30,558 nucleotides of DNA from Poindextera sp035294785. Its GTDB lineage: Bacteria > Pseudomonadota > Alphaproteobacteria > Caulobacterales > Caulobacteraceae. Made by a program: the position numbers and the translations under genes. The stretch is taken from the NCBI GenBank assembly GCA_035294785.1, contig DATGKF010000130.1, forward strand, positions 1 to 30,558. Reading direction: 5' to 3'. The notes under the pieces are model-generated. The model saw only the letters and a list, made by a program, of their open reading frames with translations, was not told where the DNA came from and did no database searches. Below, in pieces: positions 6,848 through 14,568 of the stretch (positions are counted from its first letter, which is position 1; every line of letters starts with the position of its first letter).

Positions 6848-9157
6848 CTAGCCGGCCAGCTCCGGCTGGCGCGCGCCTGAGGCGTCTTCGTCCGCCCCAC
6901 CGCCCGGGACATCGAAGTCGAAGGCCAGCTTGCCGTCCTTCAACGTCACCATCACGTGGCCGCCGCGGGCCAGCTTGCCGAACAGGATCTCGTCGGCGAG
7001 CGGCTTCTTGATGTTCTCCTGGATCACCCGTGCCAGCGGCCGCGCGCCATAGAGTTCGTCGAAGCCGTTCTTGGCCAGCCAGTCGGCCGCGTCGTCGTCG
7101 AGATCGACGGTCACGTGCCGGTCGGCGAGCTGAACCTCGAGCTGCTTGACGAACTTGTGCACCACCAGGCGGATGATCTCCGGCGTCAGCGACTTGAACG
7201 CCACCGTCGCATCGAGGCGGTTGCGGAACTCGGGCGAGAAGATGCGCTTGATCGCCTCCTCGTCCTGGCCTTCCGCACGTCCGCGGCCGAAACCGATGGA
7301 GTTGCGCTGCGCCTCGGAGGCGCCGGCGTTGGTGGTCATGATCAGGATGATGTTCCTGAAGTCGACCTTCTTGCCGACCGCGTCGGTCAGCGCGCCGTGG
7401 TCCATCACCTGCAACAGGATGTTGTAGACGTCCTGGTGCGCCTTCTCGATCTCGTCGAGCAGGACGACCGCGTGCGGGTGCTGGTCGACGGCGTCGGTCA
7501 GGAGGCCGCCCTGGTCGTGGCCGACGTAACCCGGAGGCGCGCCGATCAAGCGGCTGACCGTGTGCCGCTCCATGTACTCGCTCATGTCGAAGCGGAGCAG
7601 CTCGATGCCCAGCGTCGCGGCCAGCTGGCGGGCCGTCTCGGTCTTGCCCGTGCCGGTCGGACCGGAGAACAGGTAGCAGCCGATCGGCTTTTGCGGATCG
7701 CGCAGGCCGGCGCGCGCCATTTTCATGGCGGCGGACAGCTGGTGGATCGCCTCTTCCTGGCCGAACACCGCGCCGCGCAGGTCGGTCTCGAGCTGCTTCA
7801 GCGCCTCGGTGTCGGACTTCGACACCGACTTCGGCGGGATGCGGGCGATCTTGGCGACGACCGCTTCGACCTCCTTCAGGCCGATGGTTTTCTTCCGCCG
7901 CGATTCCGGCAGCAGCATCTGGGAGGCGCCCGCCTCGTCGATGATGTCGATCGCCTTGTCCGGCAGCTTGCGGTCGGTGATGTAGCGCGCGGACAGATCG
8001 ACCGCCGCCTTCAGCGCCTCGGCCGTGTAGCGGAGCTTGTGGAACTCCTCGTAGTAGGTCTTCAGGCCCTTGAGGATCTTGAGGGTGTCCTCGATCGTCG
8101 GCTCGTTCACGTCGATCTTCTGGAAGCGACGGACGAGCGCCCTGTCCTTCTCGAAGTGCTGGCGGAACTCCTTGTAGGTGGTCGAGCCCATGCAGCGCAG
8201 CGTGCCCGACGCCAGCGCCGGCTTCAGCAGGTTCGAGGCGTCCATCGCCCCGCCGCTGGTCGCGCCGGCGCCGATGACGGTGTGGATCTCGTCGATGAAC
8301 AGGATGGCGTTGGGATGGTTCTCCAACTCCTTGATCACCTGCTTGACCCGCTCCTCGAAGTCGCCGCGGTAGCGGGTGCCGGCCAGCAGCGCCCCCATGT
8401 CGAGGGCGAAGATGGTCGCGCCGGCGAGCACGTCCGGCACGTCCTTGTTGACGATCTTGCGCGCCAGGCCCTCGGCGATGGCGGTCTTGCCGACGCCGGG
8501 GTCGCCGACCAGCAGCGGATTATTTTTCGTCCGCCTGCAGAGGATTTGGATGCAGCGCTCGACCTCGTTGACCCGCCCGATCAGCGGATCGACTTTGCCG
8601 GCCTTGGCCTTCTCGTTCAGGTTGACGCAGTAGGCTTCCAGCGCTTCGCCGCCCGTCTTCACAGCCGGCTTGTCGTCGTCGTCTGCGCCCTTGACCGGCC
8701 GCGGTTCTGACGCGCCCGCCTTCTTGGCGATGCCGTGTGAGATGAAGTTCACCGCGTCGTAGCGGCTCATCTCCTGCTCCTGCAGGAAATAAGCGGCGTG
8801 GCTTTCGCGCTCGGAGAAGATGGCCACGAGCACATTCGCGCCGGTGACGTCCTCTTGCCCGCTCGACTGGACGTGGATCACCGCGCGCTGGATCACGCGC
8901 TGGAAGCCGCCGGTCGGCTTGGCGTCCTCGCCGTCGTCGACGACGATCGAGGTGAGCTCGGTGTCGAGGTAGTTCACCAGGCTCTTCTTGAGCGCGCCCA
9001 TGTCGACGTCGCAGGCGTTCATCACCGCGGCGGCGTCCTGATCGTCGATCAGGGCCAGCAGCAGGTGCTCGGGCGTGGCGTACTCGTGCTTCCGCTCGTT
9101 GGCGAAAGTCATCGCCCGATGCAGAGTTTCCTCAAGGTTGCGCGAAAACGAGGGCAA
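6848..9157 (-). CDS. clpA: ATP-dependent Clp protease ATP-binding subunit ClpA
   Basis: Hexameric AAA+ unfoldase that feeds substrates into the ClpP protease in the cytoplasm. The 769-residue protein has the N-domain with its double Clp_N repeat (residues 1-145; ClpS docks here), a first AAA module with Walker A GDPGVGKT at 218-225, a second with GPTGTGKT at 499-506, and the ClpP-contacting IGF loop at 621-623 in NSIGFGRGRAE. It lacks the long coiled-coil middle domain of ClpB, so it is ClpA. The start is TTG 9157: the protein then begins MPSFSRNLEETLHRA as expected for ClpA, and a GAGAGG ribosome site overlapping the clpS stop lies 5 bases before it. It follows clpS by 9 bases, the usual adaptor-unfoldase operon. 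Confidence 0.97.
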   Translation of the reverse strand: MPSFSRNLEETLHRAMTFANERKHEYATPEHLLLALIDDQDAAAVMNACDVDMGALKKSLVNYLDTELTSIVVDDGEDAKPTGGFQRVIQRAVIHVQSSGQEDVTGANVLVAIFSERESHAAYFLQEQEMSRYDAVNFISHGIAKKAGASEPRPVKGADDDDKPAVKTGGEALEAYCVNLNEKAKAGKVDPLIGRVNEVERCIQILCRRTKNNPLLVGDPGVGKTAIAEGLARKIVNKDVPDVLAGATIFALDMGALLAGTRYRGDFEERVKQVIKELENHPNAILFIDEIHTVIGAGATSGGAMDASNLLKPALASGTLRCMGSTTYKEFRQHFEKDRALVRRFQKIDVNEPTIEDTLKILKGLKTYYEEFHKLRYTAEALKAAVDLSARYITDRKLPDKAIDIIDEAGASQMLLPESRRKKTIGLKEVEAVVAKIARIPPKSVSKSDTEALKQLETDLRGAVFGQEEAIHQLSAAMKMARAGLRDPQKPIGCYLFSGPTGTGKTETARQLAATLGIELLRFDMSEYMERHTVSRLIGAPPGYVGHDQGGLLTDAVDQHPHAVVLLDEIEKAHQDVYNILLQVMDHGALTDAVGKKVDFRNIILIMTTNAGASEAQRNSIGFGRGRAEGQDEEAIKRIFSPEFRNRLDATVAFKSLTPEIIRLVVHKFVKQLEVQLADRHVTVDLDDDAADWLAKNGFDELYGARPLARVIQENIKKPLADEILFGKLARGGHVMVTLKDGKLAFDFDVPGGGADEDASGARQPELAG

Positions 9158-9162
9158 TGGGG

Positions 9163-9168
9163 CCTCTC
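9163..9168 (-). promoter_or_regulatory. Ribosome binding site of clpA, embedded in the clpS stop
   Basis: Read on the - strand, GAGAGG begins within the TGA stop of clpS and ends five bases before the TTG start of clpA. This supports TTG as the true clpA start and suggests that translation of the adaptor and the unfoldase is coupled. Confidence 0.6.
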
Positions 9169-9496
9169 AATCCTTTTCCATGGTGCACTGAAGGGGATGT
9201 GAATTGCGCCGTGCGGTGTCGATCACCTGCGCGACTTTGGTTTCGGCTACGTCGAAGGTGAAGACGCCACATACCCCCACTCCGTGCTGATGCACATGGA
9301 GCATGATTCTGATCGCGTCTTCCCGGGACTTGTTGAAAAACCGCTCGAGCACGTAGGTCACGAACTCCATCGGCGTGTAGTCGTCGTTGAGCAGCAGAAC
9401 GCGATAGAGCGACGGCTTCTGCGTCTTCGGCTTGGTCTGGGTGACCACCGCGACGCCGACATCCGTTTTCTGATCACCTTGCTGTCGCTCGGCCAT
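9167..9496 (-). CDS. clpS: ATP-dependent Clp protease adaptor ClpS
   Basis: Adaptor that recognises N-end-rule degrons (bulky hydrophobic N-terminal residues) and delivers the proteins to ClpAP. The 109-residue protein has the flexible N-terminal tail and the ClpS core with N37-D38-D39, M43 and H69, which correspond to the E. coli N34/D35/D36, M40 (gatekeeper) and H66 of the degron pocket. The start is ATG 9496, preceded by GGGAGAG; an earlier in-frame start at 9574 would add 26 residues unlike the family. It lies directly upstream of clpA on the same strand. Bases 9497-9650 upstream hold its promoter region, in which I could not pick out convincing -35/-10 elements. Confidence 0.96.
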   Translation of the reverse strand: MAERQQGDQKTDVGVAVVTQTKPKTQKPSLYRVLLLNDDYTPMEFVTYVLERFFNKSREDAIRIMLHVHQHGVGVCGVFTFDVAETKVAQVIDTARRNSHPLQCTMEKD

Positions 9497-9650
9497 CAAA
9501 CGCTCTCCCAAGCGCATCTCGACCCATCCAGGGCCGAATAGATATGGAAACGCACGCCATATGGAAGGGTCCATGCTGTCGCGTGACGCGGAATCTCCAG
9601 TTCGTCCACACCCAGAAACGATACGCCGCCAAGGATGATCCCTAAATGAA

Positions 9651-9681
9651 CGAGCCCGGGCGGAGGCTCCGCCCGGGCTCG
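9651..9681 (-). terminator. Rho-independent terminator of the phasin gene
   Basis: A perfect 14-bp inverted repeat (CGAGCCCGGGCGGA and its complement) with a GGC/GCC loop begins 26 bases after the phasin stop codon on the - strand. It is followed on that strand by TTCATTT, a short T-rich tract. This is the strongest hairpin noticed in the window and also separates the phasin transcript from clpSA downstream. Confidence 0.85.
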
Positions 9682-9707
9682 ACTGTCGTCAAAGGTAGAG
9701 AGCCGAA

Positions 9708-10145
9708 TCAGCGGGCGGCTTGGAAGGTCTCGATCGCGGCGGTGACGCGGGCGTTGATCGGGGTCAGCGTTTCCTTCATCGAAGCGGCGAAGGTTTCCGA
9801 CGCGCGATTGACCTCGGCGAGGTAGCCCTCGATCGCGGTCTTCGCCCAGGTGGTCTGCAGTTCGAACGCTTCCTGCACGCTCTTGGCGGCGGAGAGCGAG
9901 CGGGCCGCGGCCATGTGCTCGTCCAGGGACTTCTTCGAATACGCGACCGCTTGCGCGCCGAGCGACTCGGCGCCCTTGCCGGCGGCGGTGACCGAGGCGA
10001 CGACCGCCTCGAGGTTCGACTTGGACTGGGCGTTGATCTCGTTCAGAGCGGTCAGGGACTTCTCGACCGCGTCCTTGAACGCCTGGCCGCCGGCGGCGGC
10101 GTAGGTGTCGGCGGTCGACTTGAGGGTTTCGGCGCTCGTGGCCAT
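9708..10145 (-). CDS. Phasin family protein (PHA granule-associated)
   Basis: A 145-residue, Ala-rich, almost wholly helical protein of the Phasin_2 type. Phasins coat polyhydroxyalkanoate granules and control their number and size. The sequence has the expected amphipathic, coiled-coil-like character: ALNEINAQSKSNLEAVVASVTAAGKGAESL, then SVQEAFELQTTWAKTAIEGYLAEVNRASETFA. No signal peptide, cysteine or catalytic motif is present. The start is ATG 10145; extension to 10211 adds a Pro-rich stretch that is probably 5' untranslated DNA. A strong terminator follows, so it is monocistronic, and a palindrome 92 bases upstream may be its operator. No PHA synthase gene is in the window. Confidence 0.88.
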   Translation of the reverse strand: MATSAETLKSTADTYAAAGGQAFKDAVEKSLTALNEINAQSKSNLEAVVASVTAAGKGAESLGAQAVAYSKKSLDEHMAAARSLSAAKSVQEAFELQTTWAKTAIEGYLAEVNRASETFAASMKETLTPINARVTAAIETFQAAR

Positions 10146-10236
10146 TTTCGGGGAATCTCCAGCGCGGGGGGAAGGGGTTGGGGGAGGGTTCGCGGGATGG
10201 GCTTGTGCCACCGACAGCCCCAGCGGTCAAGAAAAA

Positions 10237-10251
10237 TTGTGCAGTGCACAA
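10237..10251. promoter_or_regulatory. Palindromic operator candidate (PhaR-like) upstream of phasin
   Basis: TTGTGCA-G-TGCACAA is a perfect inverted repeat with 7-base arms, flanked by A-runs, in the divergent region between the phasin and the carboxypeptidase. A related half-site, TTTGTGC followed by GCCGCAGCA, lies about 20 bases further right. Repressors of the PhaR family bind TGC-rich inverted repeats in front of phasin genes in other alphaproteobacteria, so PhaR is the natural candidate. This is inference from position and sequence character. Confidence 0.55.
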
Positions 10252-10367
10252 AAATGCCAAGCTCGTTTGTGCGCCGCAGCATGTTCGTCCCGCGAGACAG
10301 GGCCGCCCGAATCGGTGCGGCATCTGCGCTCACTAGTTGTTTACTTTGACGAAAGGAGATGGCGGCC

Positions 10368-10409
10368 ATGTTAGCACGCACGCGTTGGCGGAGCTGGGTC
10401 CGCCGGTAA
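10368..10409 (+). CDS. Possible 13-codon leader peptide before the DD-carboxypeptidase
   Basis: ATG 10368 is preceded by AAAGGAGA, among the better ribosome sites in the window, with GGAG nine bases before the ATG. It opens a frame that stops at TAA 10407-10409 after 13 codons (MLARTRWRSWVRR). The stop is 23 bases before the carboxypeptidase ATG, which has only a weak site of its own. Five Arg and two Trp codons in thirteen are suggestive of a regulatory or translation-coupling leader. It could also be accidental, or the site could serve a start I have misjudged. Confidence 0.4.
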   Translation: MLARTRWRSWVRR

Positions 10410-10432
10410 CGTATCAACCGACGAGCGCCCCG

Positions 10433-11803
10433 ATGTACCAGACCGCCCGCCGCGTTTTCGTGGCCATCGCCTTTGCTTTCGCCGGCCTCGCCACTCTCGG
10501 CGCCACCAACGTGGCGCAGGCGCAGGCGCCGTTCTTCTCCTTCACCGAAGCGCCGAGGTACGCCGCCATCGTCGTCGACGCGTCGACCGGCGAGGTGCTC
10601 TACCAGCGCAACGCCGACAGCCTTCGCTACCCGGCTTCGATCAGCAAGCTGATGACGCTCTACCTGACGTTCGAGGCGCTCTCGTCGGGGCGTCTTCACA
10701 TGAACGACGTCATCGTCGTCTCCCCGCACGCGGCCTCGATGGCCCCCAGCAAGCTCGGTCTTCGTCCCGGCGAAGAGATCACCGTCGACGACGCCATGCA
10801 GTCGATCGCGGTGCACTCCGCAAACGACATGGCCGTCGCCATGGCCGAGAAGATCGGCGGCAGCGAATCGCGCTTCGCCGCGATGATGACGCTGAAGGCG
10901 CGTCAACTCGGCATGAGCAACACCAACTACGACAACGCGTCCGGCCTGCCCGATCCGCGCCAGCTGTCGACCGCGCGCGACATCGCCATCCTCAGCCGCG
11001 CGCTCATGCGCGACTATCCGCAGTACTACCGGCTGTTTTCCGAGCGCAGCTTCACCTACCACGGCCACTACATGAACAATCACAACGGCATGCTGGGGCG
11101 CACGCCGGGCGTTGACGGGCTGAAGACCGGCTACATCGGCGCATCGGGCTTCAACCTCGCGGCCTCGGCCATCCGCAACAACCGCCGCCTGATCGTGGTG
11201 GTGCTGGGCGGCTCGTCCACCGCGGCGCGCGATGCGCACGTGGCCGACCTGCTCGACGCCGGGTTCGAAGTCCTCAATCGCCGCGCGCTGGGCGAAACGA
11301 CGACCGTCGCGCAGAATCTGCATGAGCCGGCGCCTGTGGGCGACGTCGTTCGTCCGCCCGCGGAAGAAGGCTCCGGCGACCAGGCCGGCGTGCACATCGT
11401 GCTCAGCGACCCCTCGCCCACCCGTCGCCTGATCGCGGAAGACCGCCCGGAACACGTCTATGCGCCAGCCGCCGACCGCGGCGGCCCGCCCACCCGCGAC
11501 GCCGACCGCGGCATGACCCGCGCCGAGCGCGCGCGAGCCGAGCGGCAGGCCAAGAGCCGCGGTCACGAGACCTGGGCGGTGCAGATCGGCGCTTATCGCA
11601 GCCGCGGCGACGCCCGCGAAGAGCTGAGCTCGCTCGGCCACCGCTACGCCAAGCTCGGCGACGCCGACACCAGCGTCGAGGCTGCGCGGCACGGCTACTA
11701 CCGCGCCCGCTTCTCCGGGCTCAGCGAGGAAGCGGCCAAACGCGCCTGCGCCGCGCTCCGCGCCCACCACCAGACCTGCGCCATCGTCAACCCGGACGGC
11801 TGA
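10433..11803 (+). CDS. D-alanyl-D-alanine carboxypeptidase (S11) with C-terminal SPOR domain
   Basis: Penicillin-binding, DacA-type enzyme that trims the terminal D-Ala from peptidoglycan stem peptides in the periplasm. The 456-residue protein has a signal peptide (RR then a hydrophobic core, cleavage probably after A-Q-A near residue 30-32), the peptidase S11 domain with S69-I-S-K72, S129-A-N131 and K231-T-G, a Pro/Arg-rich linker (about 300-375), and a SPOR domain (about 378-455, starting ETWAVQIGAYRSRGDA). SPOR domains bind denuded septal glycan, so the enzyme is probably recruited to the division site. The start is ATG 10433 because it places the signal peptide at the N-terminus; the frame is open back to 10337. 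There is no C-terminal amphipathic anchor; the SPOR domain takes its place. Confidence 0.93.
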   Translation: MYQTARRVFVAIAFAFAGLATLGATNVAQAQAPFFSFTEAPRYAAIVVDASTGEVLYQRNADSLRYPASISKLMTLYLTFEALSSGRLHMNDVIVVSPHAASMAPSKLGLRPGEEITVDDAMQSIAVHSANDMAVAMAEKIGGSESRFAAMMTLKARQLGMSNTNYDNASGLPDPRQLSTARDIAILSRALMRDYPQYYRLFSERSFTYHGHYMNNHNGMLGRTPGVDGLKTGYIGASGFNLAASAIRNNRRLIVVVLGGSSTAARDAHVADLLDAGFEVLNRRALGETTTVAQNLHEPAPVGDVVRPPAEEGSGDQAGVHIVLSDPSPTRRLIAEDRPEHVYAPAADRGGPPTRDADRGMTRAERARAERQAKSRGHETWAVQIGAYRSRGDAREELSSLGHRYAKLGDADTSVEAARHGYYRARFSGLSEEAAKRACAALRAHHQTCAIVNPDG

Positions 11804-11805
11804 TC

Positions 11806-12111
11806 CTAGCCCGCCCGAAGACGGTCGCGTGCGGCGTTGAGCCGCGCCGCCGCCTCGCTCGCGCCGCCGAAGTCCGGATGGGCGTTGCGCATCAGCCGCG
11901 TGTAGGCCGCGCGGATCTGAGCGGCGTCCGCGCCCGCGTCGACGCCAAGCACCGAGCGCGCTTCCGCAACGCTCATGGCCTCCGGCGCGGGCTTCAGCGA
12001 CGGGCGACGGGGCCAGACGAGCCAAACCGCGAACGCGCCGACCAGGATCAGAACGAACAAGCCGACGCCTCCCGCCACCGCCGGGTCTGGCGCCGGCCGT
12101 CGGGGCGTCAA
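11806..12111 (-). CDS. Membrane-anchored J-domain protein
   Basis: A 101-residue protein with an N-terminal transmembrane segment (GGVGLFVLILVGAFAVWLVW, residues about 14-33) followed by a compact J domain at the C-terminus containing the H-P-D tripeptide in RLMRNAHPDFGGASEAA. J domains stimulate the ATPase of DnaK-type Hsp70s, so this should act as a membrane-tethered co-chaperone on the cytoplasmic face, with a layout like mitochondrial Tim14/Pam18. The only reasonable start is TTG 12111; no ATG or GTG was found upstream in frame near it. Its stop is two bases from the end of the convergent carboxypeptidase gene, and it is divergent from panC, with 47 bases between starts. Confidence 0.85.
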   Translation of the reverse strand: MTPRRPAPDPAVAGGVGLFVLILVGAFAVWLVWPRRPSLKPAPEAMSVAEARSVLGVDAGADAAQIRAAYTRLMRNAHPDFGGASEAAARLNAARDRLRAG

Positions 12112-12158
12112 CGCTTCGGGGTCGTCTTGCGACGCGGCATTCGCTATTGCGCTGCGGT

Positions 12159-13046
12159 ATGAGCCCGCTCCCGATCGTCCGGACCGTTTCCGACCTGCGT
12201 CGCGAGGTCGCAGCCTGGCGCGCCGCCGGCGAGCGCGTCGCGCTTGTCCCGACCATGGGTGCGCTGCACGACGGGCACCTCAGCCTCGTCCGCCTCGCTC
12301 GCACGCGCGCGACCCGCGTGGTGGCGAGCATCTTCGTCAACCCGACCCAGTTCGCGCCGGCGGAGGACTTCGACGCCTACCCTCGCGACGAGGCGCGCGA
12401 CGCTGGCCTGCTCGCCGCCGAGCGCTGCGATCTGCTCTACGCCCCCGGCGTCGAGGCCATCTACCCGCCGGGCTTTTCCACGCGCGTGGCCGTCGCCGGC
12501 CTGACCGAATGCATGGACGGGGTCGCTCGCCCGCATCACTTCGGCGGCGTGGCGACGGTGGTGACCAAGCTCTTGACCCAGTGCGCGCCCGACTTCGCCG
12601 TCTTCGGCGAGAAGGACTACCAGCAGCTGCTGGTCATCCGGCGCCTGGCGCGCGACCTGGACCTGCCGGTGGAGATCGTCGGCGCGCCGACCATCCGCGA
12701 GCCCGACGGTCTCGCGCTCTCATCGCGCAACGCCTACCTGTCGGCGAACGAGCGGCCGCTCGCCGGGCGGCTGAACCGCGTGCTGTCCGAGGCGGCCGAT
12801 GACCTCACCGACGGCGGCCGCGTCGAAGCGGTCGAGGGTCGGGCGCGCGATGCGCTGATCGACGCAGGCTTCGACGCCATCGACTATTTTGAAGCCCGCG
12901 GTGCGGACGACCTCAAGCGGCTAGGTCCGGGCCCCGTCGCCGCCGCCGCGCGGGTCTTCGCCGCCGTCCGCCTCGGCCGCACGCGCCTGATCGACAACTG
13001 GCCGGTCGGCGGGGGCGCGGCGCAAGGTCGCGGCGACGACGCCTAA
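12159..13046 (+). CDS. panC: Pantothenate synthetase
   Basis: Joins pantoate and beta-alanine with ATP to make pantothenate, the last step before the coenzyme A pathway. The 295-residue protein shows the nucleotidyltransferase signature M33-GALH37-DGH40, then NPTQFAPAEDFDAYPR, FGEKDYQQL, the conserved EPDGLALSSRNAYL block, and RLIDNWPV near the C-terminus. The start is ATG 12159, since TTG 12147 would add only four residues. About twelve residues follow LIDNWPV, longer than usual, and the last 126 bases overlap the convergent membrane-protein gene. panB and panD are not nearby. Confidence 0.95.
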   Translation: MSPLPIVRTVSDLRREVAAWRAAGERVALVPTMGALHDGHLSLVRLARTRATRVVASIFVNPTQFAPAEDFDAYPRDEARDAGLLAAERCDLLYAPGVEAIYPPGFSTRVAVAGLTECMDGVARPHHFGGVATVVTKLLTQCAPDFAVFGEKDYQQLLVIRRLARDLDLPVEIVGAPTIREPDGLALSSRNAYLSANERPLAGRLNRVLSEAADDLTDGGRVEAVEGRARDALIDAGFDAIDYFEARGADDLKRLGPGPVAAAARVFAAVRLGRTRLIDNWPVGGGAAQGRGDDA

Positions 13047-13466
13047 GGTGACGACGGCCGTCAGGCCGGCGAGGACCGCGGAGGGCGCCAGCGCCGGCCG
13101 CACCGGCTGGGTGACCACCGCACAGACCAGCGCCCACCAGGCCGCGCCGGCGAGAAGCGCCGCCAGAGCGGCCACAGCCCGGCGAATAGCCAGACCCGTC
13201 CACATCAGAAGCGTCGCGGCGAGGAAGACGATGGCGACCCCCGCGGCAATGACCTGAAACGCCGCGGTCCCGCCCTGGCGGACAGGCAAGGTCAGGCCGA
13301 ACACCTTGACCGCGACGATGCCGCTCACGGCCGCCGCCTGCTGCACGGTCGCGCCGACCAGCCAGATCGCCCCGGCGACGAGCACACCCGTCGTCAGCAG
13401 ATAGAGGCTGACGATCGCTCGCATCGGCCAAACATCGATCGACCAGCGCGCGGCGAAGAGGCTCAT
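12921..13466 (-). CDS. Small integral membrane protein, unknown function
   Basis: A 181-residue protein from ATG 13466 with about four hydrophobic helices: IVSLYLLTTGVLVAGAIWLVG, a second around AFQVIAAGVAIVFLAATLLMW, a third around LAALLAGAAWWALVCAVV, and a fourth around VLAGLTAVVTLGVVAATL. No motif was recognised. An alternative ATG at 13538 would add a hydrophilic arm and overlap the start of the divergent alkB-like gene. The hydrophilic tail after RRAPADRP lies entirely opposite the 3' end of panC, so the last 41 or so residues are written antisense to a conserved gene and may be a read-through tail. Confidence 0.6.
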   Translation of the reverse strand: MSLFAARWSIDVWPMRAIVSLYLLTTGVLVAGAIWLVGATVQQAAAVSGIVAVKVFGLTLPVRQGGTAAFQVIAAGVAIVFLAATLLMWTGLAIRRAVAALAALLAGAAWWALVCAVVTQPVRPALAPSAVLAGLTAVVTLGVVAATLRRAPADRPVVDQARAAEADGGEDPRGGGDGART

Positions 13467-13536
13467 CGCGGTCACGCTAGCAGGCCGGGGCGGCTTGCGC
13501 CAAAATCGGCGCGCATCGACCTGGCGACTGACGACC

Positions 13537-14568
13537 ATGAGAGCGATCCGTTTTGGCCTGCCCTTCCTGTTCCTGGCGACGGCACCCCTCGGGTTCTGGC
13601 TGGGCGGCGGCTGGGCGTTCCTGACGCTGGCGGCGCTGCCATTGGCGCTGACCGGGTTCGACGTCGCGCTGGGGTTCGACGAGCGCGTCGAGGGCCAGGC
13701 GGGCGGGCCCGCGTACCGGGCCCTGCTCTGGACCTATCTCGCCGCACAGATCGGCCTGACCATCTGGGCGGCGGCGGCGGTGATGCAACCCGGCGTCGGC
13801 CTGCTCGCACCGATCGGTCTGACCGCCTCCGTCGGCCTGACTTCGGGCATCTTCGGCATCGTCGCGGCGCACGAGATGGTGCACAGCCAACGCGCCGCCG
13901 AGCGGGCGCTCGGGCTGACCTTCTTCGCCTGCATTGGCTACATGCACTTCCGGATCGCTCACGTTCATGGACACCACGTCCGCGCGGCGACGTTCGAGGA
14001 TCCGGCGTCAGCACGCAAAGGCGAGACGGCCTATGCATTCGTGGTCCGCTCGACGCTCGGTCAGGCGCGCGAGGCCTGGGCATTCGAGCGCAAACGGCTA
14101 TTGCGCCGCGGGCGCCCGGTGTGGAGCGTTGGCAACCGCATGCTGCTTTATCTCGTCACCGAGCTGCTCGTGCTCGCCGCGGCCGCCATGCTCGGCTGGG
14201 CGGCGCTGGCGTTCTGGATCGGCCAGGCGGTGGTGGCGATCATTACGCTCGAGCTGTTCAACTACATCGCCCACTACGCTCTGGAGCGGCGGCGGACGCC
14301 GGCCGGCGGCTACGAGCGGCTGGCGGCGCGGCATTCGTGGAACTCGACCCGGCGAATGAACAACTGGTCGCTGTTCAACATGGGCCGCCACAGCGATCAC
14401 CACCGTCGGCCGACGCGCGCCTACCAGCGGCTTGAGCCCGAGACGGCGGCGCCGGAGCTGCCGACGGGCTATGCCGGCGCGATCCTCATGGCGCTTGTGC
14501 CGCCGCTCTGGCGCAAAGTGATGGACCGGCGCGCCGACGCCTGGATGAGCGATCGCGCCGCCGCATGA
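13537..14568 (+). CDS. AlkB-type membrane di-iron hydroxylase / desaturase superfamily
   Basis: A 343-residue membrane protein of the alkane 1-monooxygenase/fatty acid hydroxylase superfamily, which uses a histidine-bound di-iron centre to insert oxygen into, or desaturate, alkyl chains at the membrane face. The histidine boxes are H112-E-M-V-H116, H142-V-H-G-H-H147 and R284-H-S-D-H-H289, the last within NSTRRMNNWSLFNMGRHSDHH, which is typical of AlkB. The usual NYxEHYGL box reads NYIAHYAL, losing the Glu and the Gly, so substrate or chemistry may differ from true alkane hydroxylases. Several hydrophobic helices surround the boxes. No rubredoxin gene is adjacent. The stop overlaps the next gene by ATGA, so the two are coupled. 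An in-frame start at 13495 is less likely. Confidence 0.88.
   Translation: MRAIRFGLPFLFLATAPLGFWLGGGWAFLTLAALPLALTGFDVALGFDERVEGQAGGPAYRALLWTYLAAQIGLTIWAAAAVMQPGVGLLAPIGLTASVGLTSGIFGIVAAHEMVHSQRAAERALGLTFFACIGYMHFRIAHVHGHHVRAATFEDPASARKGETAYAFVVRSTLGQAREAWAFERKRLLRRGRPVWSVGNRMLLYLVTELLVLAAAAMLGWAALAFWIGQAVVAIITLELFNYIAHYALERRRTPAGGYERLAARHSWNSTRRMNNWSLFNMGRHSDHHRRPTRAYQRLEPETAAPELPTGYAGAILMALVPPLWRKVMDRRADAWMSDRAAA

Noticed and set aside
6956..8710. A 584-codon + strand frame opposite clpA
   Set aside because: Antisense to the conserved AAA modules; no domain.
10225..10230. TTGACC on the - strand as a -35 box for phasin
   Set aside because: The hexamer is good, but no acceptable -10 element follows at the right distance, so it was not listed as a promoter.
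10052..12340. A 762-codon - strand frame opposite the carboxypeptidase
   Set aside because: It crosses the phasin, carboxypeptidase and panC genes, all of which have clear motifs in other frames.
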